From positions 19,449,345 through 19,513,344 of the forward strand of contig OX467089.1 in the NCBI GenBank assembly GCA_950106755.1: DNA of 64,000 bases, written 5' to 3'. The notes below the pieces were generated by a model. The model had not been told where the DNA came from. It saw only the letters and a program-made list of their open reading frames with translations, and made no database searches. The position numbers and the translations under genes are program-made. The DNA comes from Climacium dendroides. Lineage: Eukaryota > Streptophyta > Bryopsida > Hypnales > Climaciaceae. Numbering within the stretch: the stretch's first letter is position 1; each line of letters opens with the position of its first letter. Positions 34,584 to 46,600 of this stretch are shown piece by piece.

Positions 34584-35224
34584 AGGTAGAAACACCCAAA
34601 AAAACGTTACTTTAAGCAATTCAGCATAGTTGGAGGCCTATTTTTCTAAAAGTAATATTTTTGTAGTATAGGCAAGTGAAAATCACGAATATTTTAAAAA
34701 AATATAGATTTTTCGGACATGATTGCATGTAATTTTTCTGATTTTCCAAAGTGTCGATTGCCTAGCCCATTGGAACTCTCCCACATGTGCATCCAAATCT
34801 GATCTACGCAAAAGTCAGCTATCAACAAATCAAGAGTTCCACATGTGTCCTTCAAGTGTGTCAGCAAATCAAAGTTGAACATGTGTAAGACACATTATTT
34901 AATGGAACTCTAGGAACACTTTAATCCCTGAGCGCCCAAACCATATTTGCTAAAATCCAGACCCTTCTCAATTCACTCCAATCAAACTATCTAGTGATAT
35001 GAGATCCACATAAATTGACCGTACTGATTGATAGTAGAGATAGGGCCGGAGCTATAGGGAAAGGGGCACATCCTTTGACTGTTTCATTAAAAAGATTATA
35101 ATGGTCAGACAAGGAGATCTTCGAGTTTTGAGAGGCCATATTTGAGGCTTGGGGGCGCTCAGGGGTTAAAAGCACTCTACAGAACAAGGATTAGGTACAA
35201 GGACAGAATTGAATGTTTCTACCT
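34584..35224 (+). mobile_element. TA-flanked TIR element (AGGTAGAAAC...GTTTCTACCT)
   Basis: A 641-bp insertion with terminal inverted repeats AGGTAGAAAC and GTTTCTACCT, flanked on both sides by TA. This is the target preference of Tc1/mariner-like elements. The related site near 17708 lacks it. About 246 bp of its length is a second element nested inside (34921-35168). It encodes no protein. Its ends resemble those of two more elements at 36.26-36.97 kb. Confidence 0.82.
34921..35168 (+). mobile_element. MITE-like element, copy 2 (nested)
   Basis: The ends 'ttaatccctgagcgccc' and 'gggcgctcaggggttaa' are 17-bp inverted repeats with one mismatch. The interior matches 17209-17455 on the opposite strand. 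It lies wholly within the element 34584-35224, so it inserted later. Confidence 0.88.
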
Positions 35225-35456
35225 TATTAGATGCCAATTCCACTCGTCTTTCAAGTGAAATTTGCTGAAAATTATTTTGAAAAAAAGCTTCGCATCCCCA
35301 GAATTCAGATTTGGGCTCTTACGTGTGGGCGATTTCTGGACCTGGTCCGTTATACTCCAGATCATGGCCACAATTGCTTGTTTCGTCGGTCGTGGGTGGC
35401 TCTACCGGTACCTTACATTGCCAGAATGGCTGTGTGTGTGTGTGATCAGGAATGGG

Positions 35457-35850
35457 TTTGCCTGCCATGGATTCATAGCAATTGCAACAACAGAAGAGTT
35501 CCCAACTAAAAACACCATCACAAACATGACGACTTCAATTGTCCCCAAAACATTCCTACTCGTAGAATCCAATTGTCCTTAAAATTAATTGAGCTCCATG
35601 AAACCAAAAAAAATAAGAATTTTACATTCATTTTGTATGCACACTAAGTTTGCCTGCGCATGGATTCATTAGCCAACAGAGCAGTTGCAACAGCAGATGA
35701 GTTCCCAACCCAAAAGCACCATCGCAAACATGACGACTTCAATTGTCCCCAAATAATTTGTACTCATAGAACCCAATTGTCCTTAAAATTAGTTGAGCTC
35801 GATGAAACTGAAAAAATTAACATTCATTTTGGTACGCACACTAAGTTCAT
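35457..35850. repeat. ~192-bp tandem duplication
   Basis: 'gtttgcctgccatggattca' at 35457 recurs as 'gtttgcctgcgcatggattc' at 35649. Both copies share 'cacaaacatgacgacttcaa'-type text, 'ttgtccttaaaatta' and 'acacactaagtt'-type ends. Small indels separate the copies. Confidence 0.85.
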
Positions 35851-36262
35851 TCATTTATTTTCTTTGTTGGAAACCACTCATCTTGTGAAATTAAAATCCA
35901 TGAATCCATGATGATGAAGAGTTAGAGACTCCATCCTCACCATAATTATCTACACCTGGGGTAGATTTTGATGGCCACTGGTCTCCTCTGTCACTTGAAG
36001 CTTCAAAGTACTGGTACCCAATTCAAGTCGACAACTGGAAACAACTGGGCCAGTGTGAGCCACTAAGTTAAGTTAAGTTAGTGGAGGGTACTTAAGTCAC
36101 TTACTTTCCCTGTCTTTAATTAATTCATTCATTGTTTAATTTAGATTAATCATTCTTAAGCACTTGGGGAGAGCAGGACATGGGGTCCGTCCTTGCCAGA
36201 TGATCAGATGATCAGGCTGTAGGTTAGTACATCCACATATTAAGGTAATCAGTACTTAAGCT

Positions 36263-36971
36263 TAACGTAGAACCACCCATAGTCGACCAGTTAAGGTATT
36301 GCAGACATGATCTGGAGTGGTGTGAGGCAAGAAGAAAATTTTTCATAATTGCAGACATAGAAATGAGGAAGATTGCCAAAAAAAATTGATAATTTTTCAC
36401 TTTGATATGAAATTACTAGGAATTATAGAAGGTCTGGACCCATGTCCAAACTATAGAGTCACACAAAATCACTCAATCAGAGAGACTTTTTCATGTTAAC
36501 ATAGGCATAAAAATGAGACACATGTGTCATACAATTTGGTAATGAGAATGCCATGTGTCATGTCATCCAACTGAGAAGCTTTATTAAACCACTTCCCCCC
36601 CCAAAAAAATCTAAAATGAGTGTCAACCTCCGCCACATTTCTCCCACTCTACTAGTTGGTAATGAGGTACTGGTTAAGGTAGGTACACCCAAATGTGCCA
36701 CTGACCTTAAACCGCCATCTATTCTGTATGTACATCTCTAAATTCAGTTCTGTACCTATGTGGAAGAAACACTTTGAGAATCAAACTTTGTTCCTTAATA
36801 ACTTTTGCATACAGTATCCGAATGCCATGTTATTTGGTGCATCAAAACCTCCTTTCACTCACCAACAAGAATACATGAAAATTTGACCAGTCTAATAATA
36901 GAAAATAGGCTCAGGAGCAAAAAGTGGTGGTTTTGGGTGTACCTACCTTAGTAATGGGTGGTTCTACCTTA
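36263..36971 (+). mobile_element. TIR element with a second element nested inside
   Basis: The left end 'taacgtagaaccacccat' and right end 'atgggtggttctacctta' are 18-bp inverted repeats with one mismatch. The ends read TA..TA, as in the element at 34584. Its right end directly abuts the nested element (36675-36950). No protein is encoded. Confidence 0.75.
36675..36950 (+). mobile_element. MITE with perfect 19-bp TIRs
   Basis: 'taaggtaggtacacccaaa' at the left is exactly the reverse complement of 'tttgggtgtacctacctta' at the right, and the element is 276 bp long. If the outer TA on each side is the target duplication, it belongs with the TA-targeting elements at 34584 and 36263, whose ends it resembles. 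The perfect ends suggest fairly recent movement. Confidence 0.88.
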
Positions 36972-39284
36972 CTTATGGTCAGATAACCAAGCCTGAGGTG
37001 ATTGAAAACCTTTTTCACATGTTTTTATGGACAAAATGATTTTTTTCCCCTCATTTTTCAGAGAAATAAAAATAGATGCGGAACACAACACAAGTGGTTT
37101 CATATTTTCCCAAGCATTTTTGAATTACTTATGAATTTTCATAGATTGGGGGTCATAGGCACCTATTTGTGACCATAGGTGTCCCAAAATCCGTCCCCTT
37201 GTAACTTAAAAAGAAAGGTGCAGAAACCAAAGATTGGTTCTTGTAATAAAAAAATAATTTTTCTTGAATTCATTAATGGACCAAAGAGGTTCATTCAAGG
37301 ATCACCTTGCATCTATTTTGCAGCTACCTATAGGATGGTTTGAAGAAGAGGGGTGGATTTTGAGTCACCTACCTTACCTCACGGACAATCAATAAGGTGT
37401 TTCAAATCTAGGAGAGGGTGGGATTCATTTGTGTTAATTTTTGGATTCAAAGAAATTGGATTATGTAACTAACGGGGTCCTCACATCGCTATGAAACTTG
37501 TGTCTCTTTTTATGTGACACAATTACCTACAAGTATTCTCCCAATGATCAATTTTGTAAGACTTTAGACATTGGGCATGGGTCAAGCCCAACTTCAAGCT
37601 TTCATAATTTTTAGTAATTTTAGTTCAAGCTATAAATTCACCAATTTTTTTTGCTATTCTTGCCATTTTCTATCTCTGCACTTTTGAAAATATTTGCTTT
37701 GTCAAATATTGTTGCAAATCATGTTTACTATGGCTTAAGTTATCGGTTATGGGTGGCTTCACCTTAGCACTCTACCTATACAATGTTCAAGGATGTAAAT
37801 AATGTATGCATTTGTTTTGAAAAGAGGATTCTATTCTTTAAATCTTTTTTCCAGAACCGCCCACAATAAGAAATAGATTAGGCTTAACTTAGATAATATT
37901 CATGAGCTAGGAGGCTTGAGAGTATTATGGGACATATGTCAAGTTTGATAGATCATCACAATCCTTGGTATTTGTACTTTTTGCAAATCTAAGGGGGTTG
38001 AAAGAGAGACTGTGTTATGAGTTACAATGCTTTTCTGACTATCCAATGAAATGGTGACAAATTTGCTTTGAAAATTGGACTTGGCATTATGATGATGGGC
38101 CTTTGGCTTGGTTGTCTTGTATTCAAGGTTGATTTGCCATTTTTTGTAAGTAAGGCTAGGAAAATGGGTTGATGTAATCCTAGAGCTCCTAGGTTGCTTC
38201 AATCCTCCATTCATTTCCAAGAAGCAAACACACCAAAACAAAACAATCTCATGCATTAATGACTTGTCATAATCAAGAGTCAACCAAAATGCCAATTGAT
38301 TAAAAAATGTAAGAAATGACCTACAAACCGATAAGTTTGAGTCAACAAGTGTGGTAGGGACGTTCTCCTAGTATTTGGAGAGAGAATTGTGCTGTAATGG
38401 GCTTCCTTTGTCCTTGTCTAGGTTTGTGGTGGACCATTTTCTTTTCCCTGGCCACATCCCAGCCTAAAGAGCTTTTTACTGAATGAGTGGTGATGCTCTA
38501 AATAAGTTATGTCTTACCATATGAAAATCACATCTAAAGTACTTAAGGTTGAGACACCAGTTGTCATCCATGTCCATAATCCAACGTGTAGGGTACTCTA
38601 TTTCCAACCTTAGGTTGGAACTCAAGCTTGGAATGTGTTTTTTTGGGGTCCTTTTGAAGGTTGGGACTAATAAGGTTATGATACATGTCCCAAAATATCC
38701 AACAAGAAAGTCGGAAGTAGTGAGCAACAAAGTAGTTCTTGAATGGTAAGAATTGGAAGATTTTAGACATTGGCTACTAAACAATTGCACTTTTTGGCTC
38801 CCAAAATTCACAATAATTTCTGTTTTTGTACATCACGCGCTCAACCACGATAGAACAGAGACGACAATAGAAAATAACATAATAAAATCTTTTGAAAATA
38901 CAATTCTCAAAAGTTTGCTATCCCCATATTTTCTATCTGAAAAATATGAATGGAATCATGGGAAAAATTTCCACCACCTCATACTCCTTACTCGCTTAAA
39001 TGATCGACTCAGTTACTGCTGCTTCTACCTTACTGAATTGGATGCCACTGGAGAGTGACGAATTGGCAACTACAGAGTGACGTCCTTCTTGCAATGCTTA
39101 TTACTGTCAGCTGGAGTGCAGGACTGAGCCTCCGTAGGTTCAGTTAAAGGCAGCCGCCGTGGGCAATAAACAAGATGTTTCCAAGTGTTTCTCCTGCTCA
39201 GTCGAGTGATCTAGTCTGCCAGGAGGGATCAGCATTTAATAATATAGCCTGGATGTCACAGTACGTGCCAGACAACTGCTGCTT
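36972..39284. other. Intergenic DNA with dispersed repeat copies
   Basis: Repeat text shared with 28.39-28.64 kb occurs near 37560-37690 and 38600-38820. No open frame shows a recognisable protein. Confidence 0.5.
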
Positions 39285-39303
39285 CTTCCTTCCTTCCTTC
39301 CTT
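39285..39303. repeat. (CTTC)n microsatellite
   Basis: A short tetranucleotide run, 'cttccttccttccttcctt', lies upstream of the beta-galactosidase gene. Confidence 0.9.
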
Positions 39304-40642
39304 CCTGCTGGAAGTAGTGAGTACTAACGGCGCTTGGTTCCCACTCCCAAGACATTAAATTCAAGAGCGCGTTACGACATAGTCAATGAATCCTACTTGA
39401 ATGTGTACCACAACGAGATTCAATGCATGCACCAGTCACCCAATTGCTTTCAGTTGCAAGCAAAACAAGCCCGAGTTAAATAAGCTTCAGTGAAGCTTAC
39501 ACCTTAGATTTCGAGGGACGTACGTAGCAAAGCCATCCATTCATTGTACCAAACTTAACTTACTTGAGCTGCAGGTGCGGATAGCATGCTTGCCAACAAT
39601 GCCGAGCTGCACATGGAGGTCGGCCAACTTCAGATTGTGATGTGAGTTGAATTTGACAATCACTTAATTAGAGTTCACCGGCAAGTTCCTTTGTACTTTC
39701 AGGAATATTAATTTAGAGCACCGTTGTTAAGAGCTTCGTGTCATGTTCATTGATCGATCTCCTGTTAGTTCACGTAAGTTGAAGAAGACTAGATAATTCA
39801 TGTCCTCAGAGTTAGCCCATATGTATCACAGCTTGCAGAACTAGGTCAGTGATTGAGTTTGTGTCCATGTCTAGTTCCGGACATTGGCGCCAACGTAATG
39901 AACTCAAGCTTAGAATTCGCACAATTCATTTCCTTCTGTCACGCTTAGTGCTATAGATTTTGTCTCAACTGTGAGTAATATCTGTTCGGACTGAAACTGA
40001 TTATTGAACGATCACGTACTCAGAGTGGAAACGATTCGTCTATAGATGTATTATGAGAGTGCGATGATTCTTTTTGAATGTTTTCAGATATACAATGCTT
40101 ACCCACTCCATAGCAGTGCAGTGAGAGTGACGAAAATTTATTCCTTCAACTTAGCAGTTGCTCGAAGGTTTCGTTGGCAACAAAGCCAAGTATATAGATG
40201 GCTAGACAGTTAAGTTGAATTCACTAGTACGGGGGGTCGATATTGCAATAGTTTTTGTTTGCAGTGGTTTTGCAATGACCGTCATATACAAATCTATCTA
40301 TTGACAATCGTGCAATGGTTGATTATAACACTATGCAATGTCTTTGCCACTCTTTGAGACTGTACTAGACAGTATCTGCAACAGATGGGAAGAAGTATGC
40401 ATTGGTTCTGTGCCCAAAACTTTGAATTTGCGACACTTTGGCAATGGCTTACAATTATAGACCATAAGTTTTTTAAGCGAAGTACCGAGGCGCTACCAAA
40501 CCATTGCAAAAGCATTTGACAATGTGTTGCAGTTGCTACAACCTATATTGAAATGTGCCGTTTCCTGCAGAGAATTGTTTGGTTTTGAGAAGCATTCATT
40601 CATTCACTCATTGTTGGAGGCCCATTGAAAATCTGGGTCAGC
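39304..40642 (+). promoter_or_regulatory. Upstream region of the beta-galactosidase gene
   Basis: GC content rises relative to the DNA to the left and repeats become rare, as expected for promoter DNA. TATATAG at 40191-40197 is a possible but distant TATA box. No start site can be fixed. There is no coding sequence. Confidence 0.35.
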
Positions 40643-43600
40643 ATGGCAGCGTCGTTAAGGATTTGGACGTGGATGTGCGTCGTATTGTGTGCAACGCAGA
40701 ACCTACAAAATTCTAAGAATGTGAACGCTGTGAGTGTCTCGTATGATCAAAGGGCTTTGAAATTGGATGGGCAGAGACGCATGCTGATCTCCGGCTCTAT
40801 TCATTACCCGCGCAGCACTACCCAGGTGAGGTCCGTTTAGCCAAGCCATGGAATGCCTGAAATCAATTCGTTCTCATCACTTACAAATTTTGATCATTTT
40901 GAAAGCACGTTTCCTTGACTCTTTTGGGTTAAAAATTCCATTGAAACATATGAAGCTGGTGTTTGGAACTTAAAGCTTCAAGGTTAATTCGTGGTGCAGA
41001 TGTGGCCAGGTCTGCTTGCCAAGGCCAAGGAGGGAGGCTTGGATGTCATTCAAACTTACGTGTTTTGGGGTGGGCACGAGCCCACCAGGGGAGTGGTAAG
41101 CATTTTCATCAACCCGATTTTACACTCTGACTCTACTGTGAATGTGTAGCAAAAAAATTTGTAAAATCCTCGGAGCATGATTTGTAAGAAGACCTGAATT
41201 CAGAGCTCTATGGCCTGATCATTTTTCATTTTATTCTTGGAATATCTTGAGTGTTTTGATTCTTACTTCATAAGGTGCTGAGAAATGCTCTTTCGTCTCA
41301 CGCTTGCGGTTGAAGTTCGTAGTTGCCGGAAGTTTCATTTTCAACCACCAATTGTTCGATCTGTGAGTGGCCTTTCAGTATAATTACGAGGAGAGGTACA
41401 ACCTGCCCAAGTTCTTGAGGTTAGTTCAGGAAGCAGGAATGTATGTCAGCCTGCGAATCGGCCCTTACGTCTGTGCGGAGTGGAATTCAGGGTATGTGAA
41501 AAATTCTCATTGTCCAATTCTCATTTGACTTGTGTGATTGGTCTTAAGTTGATTACGAAGTGTCTTTCTATCGAAATCTAGATAGCTGATAAGTGACAGT
41601 GATTAACCTTAAAAGCCCATGCTAAAGGTATCAAAATTATCCACTTTGGAAGCTAAATAGCTTCTCTTTATTTTCAAAACATTGATTTCCGTTTCTTGAA
41701 AGTTTCAAAACATTGATTTCCGTTTCTTGAAAGTTCAAAACATTGATTTCCGTTTCTTGAAAGTTCCAAAACATTGATTTCCGTCTCTTGAAAGTTTCAA
41801 AACATTGATTTCCGCTTGGACATTCCGCATTGACGGATTCATAGTTGAAGAGTCTTTAGAGATTAATGGAAATTAGTTGGAGTTGACATCGTTGTTTGGC
41901 GGGTGCAGAGGCTTTCCTGCCTGGCTACGTTTTATTCCAGGCATTGAGTTCCGCACAGACAATGAGCCCTTCAAGGTACCCAAACCTTGTACTTTTTGCT
42001 CTCTGAATCTTAGTGTATCTTCTTTTTTTCTCAGATGAATACCATGTTTGAAATGCCCTGGAATTTATAACTCCAACCCAAATATGTTCAATACTGATTG
42101 ATATCTTCGTGGGAAAATTAAAAAATTAAATGAGGTCAGATTTTATTTGAACAGAATCAGTGAAGAACGTAGTATGTGTTTTGTTAAGAGTCAATAGTAC
42201 TTTGACTAACAAGAGTCCTCACAAGAGCTACTCGAAACTGCTGGAAAAAACCAATTCTAAGGCCTTTTTAAATCAGATCGTACAGGTTTTAAACTTTGAT
42301 AAAGTGGTAGATTTCCACGACTTGACACTTTCAGGTAGCTGCCTGAAACATAAATCTATGTTGGGTCTAGTTTTCTGAGCTTTTGTGTGCATAAATGCCA
42401 CAATTTTTGCACACAATTTGAACGAAATTGGAAATGAATTCACAAGGTTTTATTGGTGGGTTCTGTTGCAGTTGGAAACTCAAAGATTTGTGCATCATGT
42501 GGTGGACAAGATGAAGGAGGAGCAGCTGTTCGCATGGCAAGGCGGACCTATCATTTTGCTGCAGGCATGGATTCCTCTGTTTCCTTAACATAAAGGCAAT
42601 CCTCAACGCAAACCTCATGAAAATTATGAACTGGTGGTTAGCAGTACGAATTAAACTCTCTTAGACTTTTTGTTATTATCGATTTCATTAAAGTGGCACG
42701 ACAATCTGAGCGCTGAAATTGTGACATTCATCTGCACTAAGCTGTTCTAGATTTATGTTTCAAGCCATGTACCCTGAAAGATGGCCACAGGCGTGGAATT
42801 TCTGTGAATCTGACAAAAATTGATGTTTTGTTTCTTAAATTTAACCTCGATTCCATTAAAGTGTCGGCAATCCATGCACCATTCTGATATTTACATCAAC
42901 TTGGTTTGTAATAGATATGCAAATCGCTTTCATGTGCAATATTGGGCATAGTTAAGCTGGGATTTCCACCTCCCCTCGTCCTTGCTCACTAAATCATTTC
43001 ATTTCATTTCCTTCCTTGCTTGGGGTTCAACCGTGCGGTTTTAATGGAATTGTGCCAATTTAATGGAATGGCCTTTTTCTCTTTTGTGTGTGCAGATTGA
43101 GAATGAGTACGGAAACATTGATGCTTCATATGGAGAAGCAGGCCAAAGGTATTTGACTTGGATTGCCAGCATGGCCGTGGCGACGAATGCAAGCGTGCCC
43201 TGGATAATGTGTCAGCAGCCTGAAGCACCTCAATCTGTTGTATGAGAGCTTCCTTCTTTGCAAACGCTTGCTTAAAATCGCAACCTTAAAATTTTTCAAC
43301 TCAAATTGCATTGATCAGCATCAGCATTTCCTAAAAAAATTTGCACTATGAATACATCTAATTGGTACAACACTTGTGAAACAAAGTGCCGGATCTGCTA
43401 CACTAGTAATGGTAGAATTCCTGAGAGGAAACCGGCCATTGTCTGTGTGCAGATCAGTACGTGTAACGGCTTCTACTGCGATGGATGGAGACCAAATTCA
43501 GATGACAAACCTGCCATGTGGACCGAAAATTGGTCTGGATGGTACTAATTCCATTATCTGCAGAGAGATAAATTTTTTTTTTGCATGCAAACGAAATCAT

Positions 43601-46600
43601 TTACTTCATTATGAATGAGATTTCGGAACATGCACAGAAGTCAATGAAGGTTTCAGAGGCATGAATTTCAAGTTTGAGTCGGTCTTTAGAAGAAATCCTT
43701 TCGTCATTTGACACCAGAGTGCATCCACTATCACCCAATTCTTCGAGAGTTTTGCAACTGGTTTTGGCTTTTTGTCTTGCTAGCAAATTTGTATCACATA
43801 TGCATGTTCAACTACTTGAGAATTGGAGGAAACTTAGTTAATACCCAAAGCTTGAAAGTACTGTGCAGGTTTCAAATCTGGGGAGGACGTGCACCAACCA
43901 GGCCAGTGCAGGACCTGGCATTTGCTGTAGCCAGATTCTTCCAGAAAGGCGGCAGTTTCCAGAATTATTACATGGTACAATTTCAGAACTTCTTAAAGTA
44001 GTACTCTCTATGTCTCAAAATAAATCCATGCTTCTTTGACTAGTTCCCCACTAGAGATGACAAATTTACTTATTTTGAGATAGAGGGAGTAATAACCATT
44101 GAAGTTTATAAAAATTGGGGAAGTTAACATTGGGTTGCAATTAATCTCTTCTACTCATGATTAAAACTGTAGAATTGTTGAATGATGTAAAGAAAAAAAG
44201 GTATGTGCATTTAGAATCGTTGCTTGAAATGAATGACATTTGTTTCCATGTGAGATTAGTAGAGTCAAATGAGCTAAGAGTCTTGGAATTTCTTTGCCAT
44301 ATTTATTTGGCTCTCAAGAATTCGGTGTAATTTGTCATGTAGGTCTTCTAGTGGATCATTTCCTTGGGTTTCTGTTGATATACAAGTTTCCACTATTTAT
44401 AGTGGTGGTTACAACCTTATGCACCTTCATGAGTAGGATAAATGAATGTGACTAATGAGACTTCGAGATAACTAAATGCTCAACCATCCATTCAAGGTGA
44501 ATGTCTTGGAAATTTCAATCCATCCAACTAATATTCATTGATGAAGCTTCAAGAAAAACGGTGCAATATATGAATGGAAAGAAGAAAGAATGCTCTCACC
44601 ATGAATAAATAATATAGATATTTTTGAGAAGATGAAATGATTGACTATGATTTAAACAAAAATTGGTCTTATTGTCTTTATTTCAAATACTTAGTAGTGA
44701 AATTAATATTCAAAATGTTTGCACAAATGGGCTTGGTAGTATCATGGAGGGACCAACTTTGAGCGCACAGGAAGGGAAAGTGTGACTACGAGCTATGACT
44801 ATGATGCACCCATGGATGAATTTGGTGAAATTCGGCAACCGAAGTGGGGTCATTTGAAGGACTTGCATGCTGCTTTAAAATTATGTGAGCCTGCTTTAGT
44901 GTCTGTTGATACCATCCCCACACCCATTTCTTTGGGCCCCTCCCAAGAGGTAATTGTTATCTAATCCTAATTAAGCTTGAAGTTTCACTAATTTTTAAAA
45001 CAATTTCTCAAAGGTCACATGGAGTTTGTTTGGTCAATTTTGTATATGCTTCATCATACCTAAGTAACTCCGTGGCAAAAATGTAGGAAAACACCTTTTA
45101 GATGATTTAAAAAAAAAATTGGATTCATTGATCTAGAGTTTACTTTTAAAGGATCTACTTGTTCATTCAATCATCCTTATAAGGTTGTTGAATGTGTCAT
45201 TTATCACCTAATATGTGATAAAAACTTTGAATTGCTATGTGGGGACTTTTTACAAACCTAATTTTATTTGTATTTTTAATCAACATATGCAATGTTCTTC
45301 ATTGATTTTGGTGATAAGCACCTTTAATTAGTGTCTCATTTGAATTGAGTTTTTAACAATATGAAAAAGATAAAGCGTCTTTTAGTGCAATTGTTTGATA
45401 ACTTAGGCTCCTAATGTGATTAATTTTGACAATTATACTTGAACCAAAATGTTTTGAACTCTTAGATCTTGGATTTTTGTTCAAAAAACACTTTGCTCAA
45501 CATGTAGACATTTTTACAAACCTAGATTTGGGTGTTTGTAGGTGCATGTGTACCAAAGCTCTTCAGGTTAGTCTTTTTCATTTCTCTATTTTTGTTGGAT
45601 GGATGACTCTATGAATTTGGTTGAGGATATCAATTTTGAAATTTCTTAAATTATTTTTTTGCTATTTTTTTGACTACAATCCTAACAAATTTTTTGTCAT
45701 ATTTGGTGATAATTAGTCCAAAAATGAATGGTTAATTCAGGTACTTGTGCGGCTTTCTTGACAAATTGGGACATAAATGACATAAGGGTGGAATTTCAAA
45801 GCCAATGGTATGATCTACCAGCTTGGTCAGTCAGCATCCTTCCAGATTGCAAATCAGTTGTGTTCAACACTGCCAAGGTGAGTTGATTGTTAGTCGATGG
45901 AATTAGGAAAAATCCTAGTTGCAATTTGAAAACATTGGAAAAACAGTTGATGAAAGAAATCAGTGAAAAAATAGAGAAAGAAATGAACTTAGTGAAAAAA
46001 TAGTTCAATATGAAAATTAAAGGAAAATAGCTAATTAAATTCAAAAGAATATTACAAATATTGTTGCTTTTTGAAAATGTATTTTCTATTAAAAGATGCA
46101 GTGTATGACTTGTTCTACTTGTGATTTATTTGGCTATTTTCTTTGGAACTTTCTAAGTATTTGTGTATCTATTCCCATAGATTTGAAAGCACCCATTTGT
46201 CAACTATGCATTCAAAAGATGCACCCATGCTTTTGGATGAATCCTCTTAATGTTTTGTAATTAATGTTTTATAACATAGATTTTTATTCTTTGACTAGTT
46301 ATTTTTAGATCTTACCAAATAATAGAATATTCTTTTTCACTTTTCTTAGAGAAGGATTTTAATTGAGGTGATCATTGAATCCTCTTTAGATTGCTTTTAT
46401 TTTTTTTTATCAACCTTGTTAAAACCTATCATAATGTTGAACTAGTTGCTTAAAATAGGTTGGAGCGCAAAGCGTGACAATGGGTATGCAAGGTGCCACT
46501 CCCATCACAAATTGGGTATCATCTTATGAACCATTTGGAGATTGGGGATACAACTTTTCAACCAATGGACTAGCTGAGCAAATTGCTACTACAAAGGATG

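Larger units (their letters stand above)
34360..35310 (+). repeat. Dispersed repeat interrupted by a TIR element
   Basis: The outer parts (34360-34583 and 35227-35310) match 17480-17800. The interruption is the element at 34584-35224. Confidence 0.75.

Noticed and set aside
41675..41820. CRISPR-like regular repeats
   Set aside because: The units are directly adjacent without spacers and lie in an intron of a plant gene; this is a minisatellite.
45741..45877. Apparent one-base frameshift in BGAL exon 11
   Set aside because: A first count gave 136 nt. Recounting places the acceptor at 45740/45741 and the exon at 137 nt, which keeps the frame ([11 protein letters not shown] through VVFNTAK).
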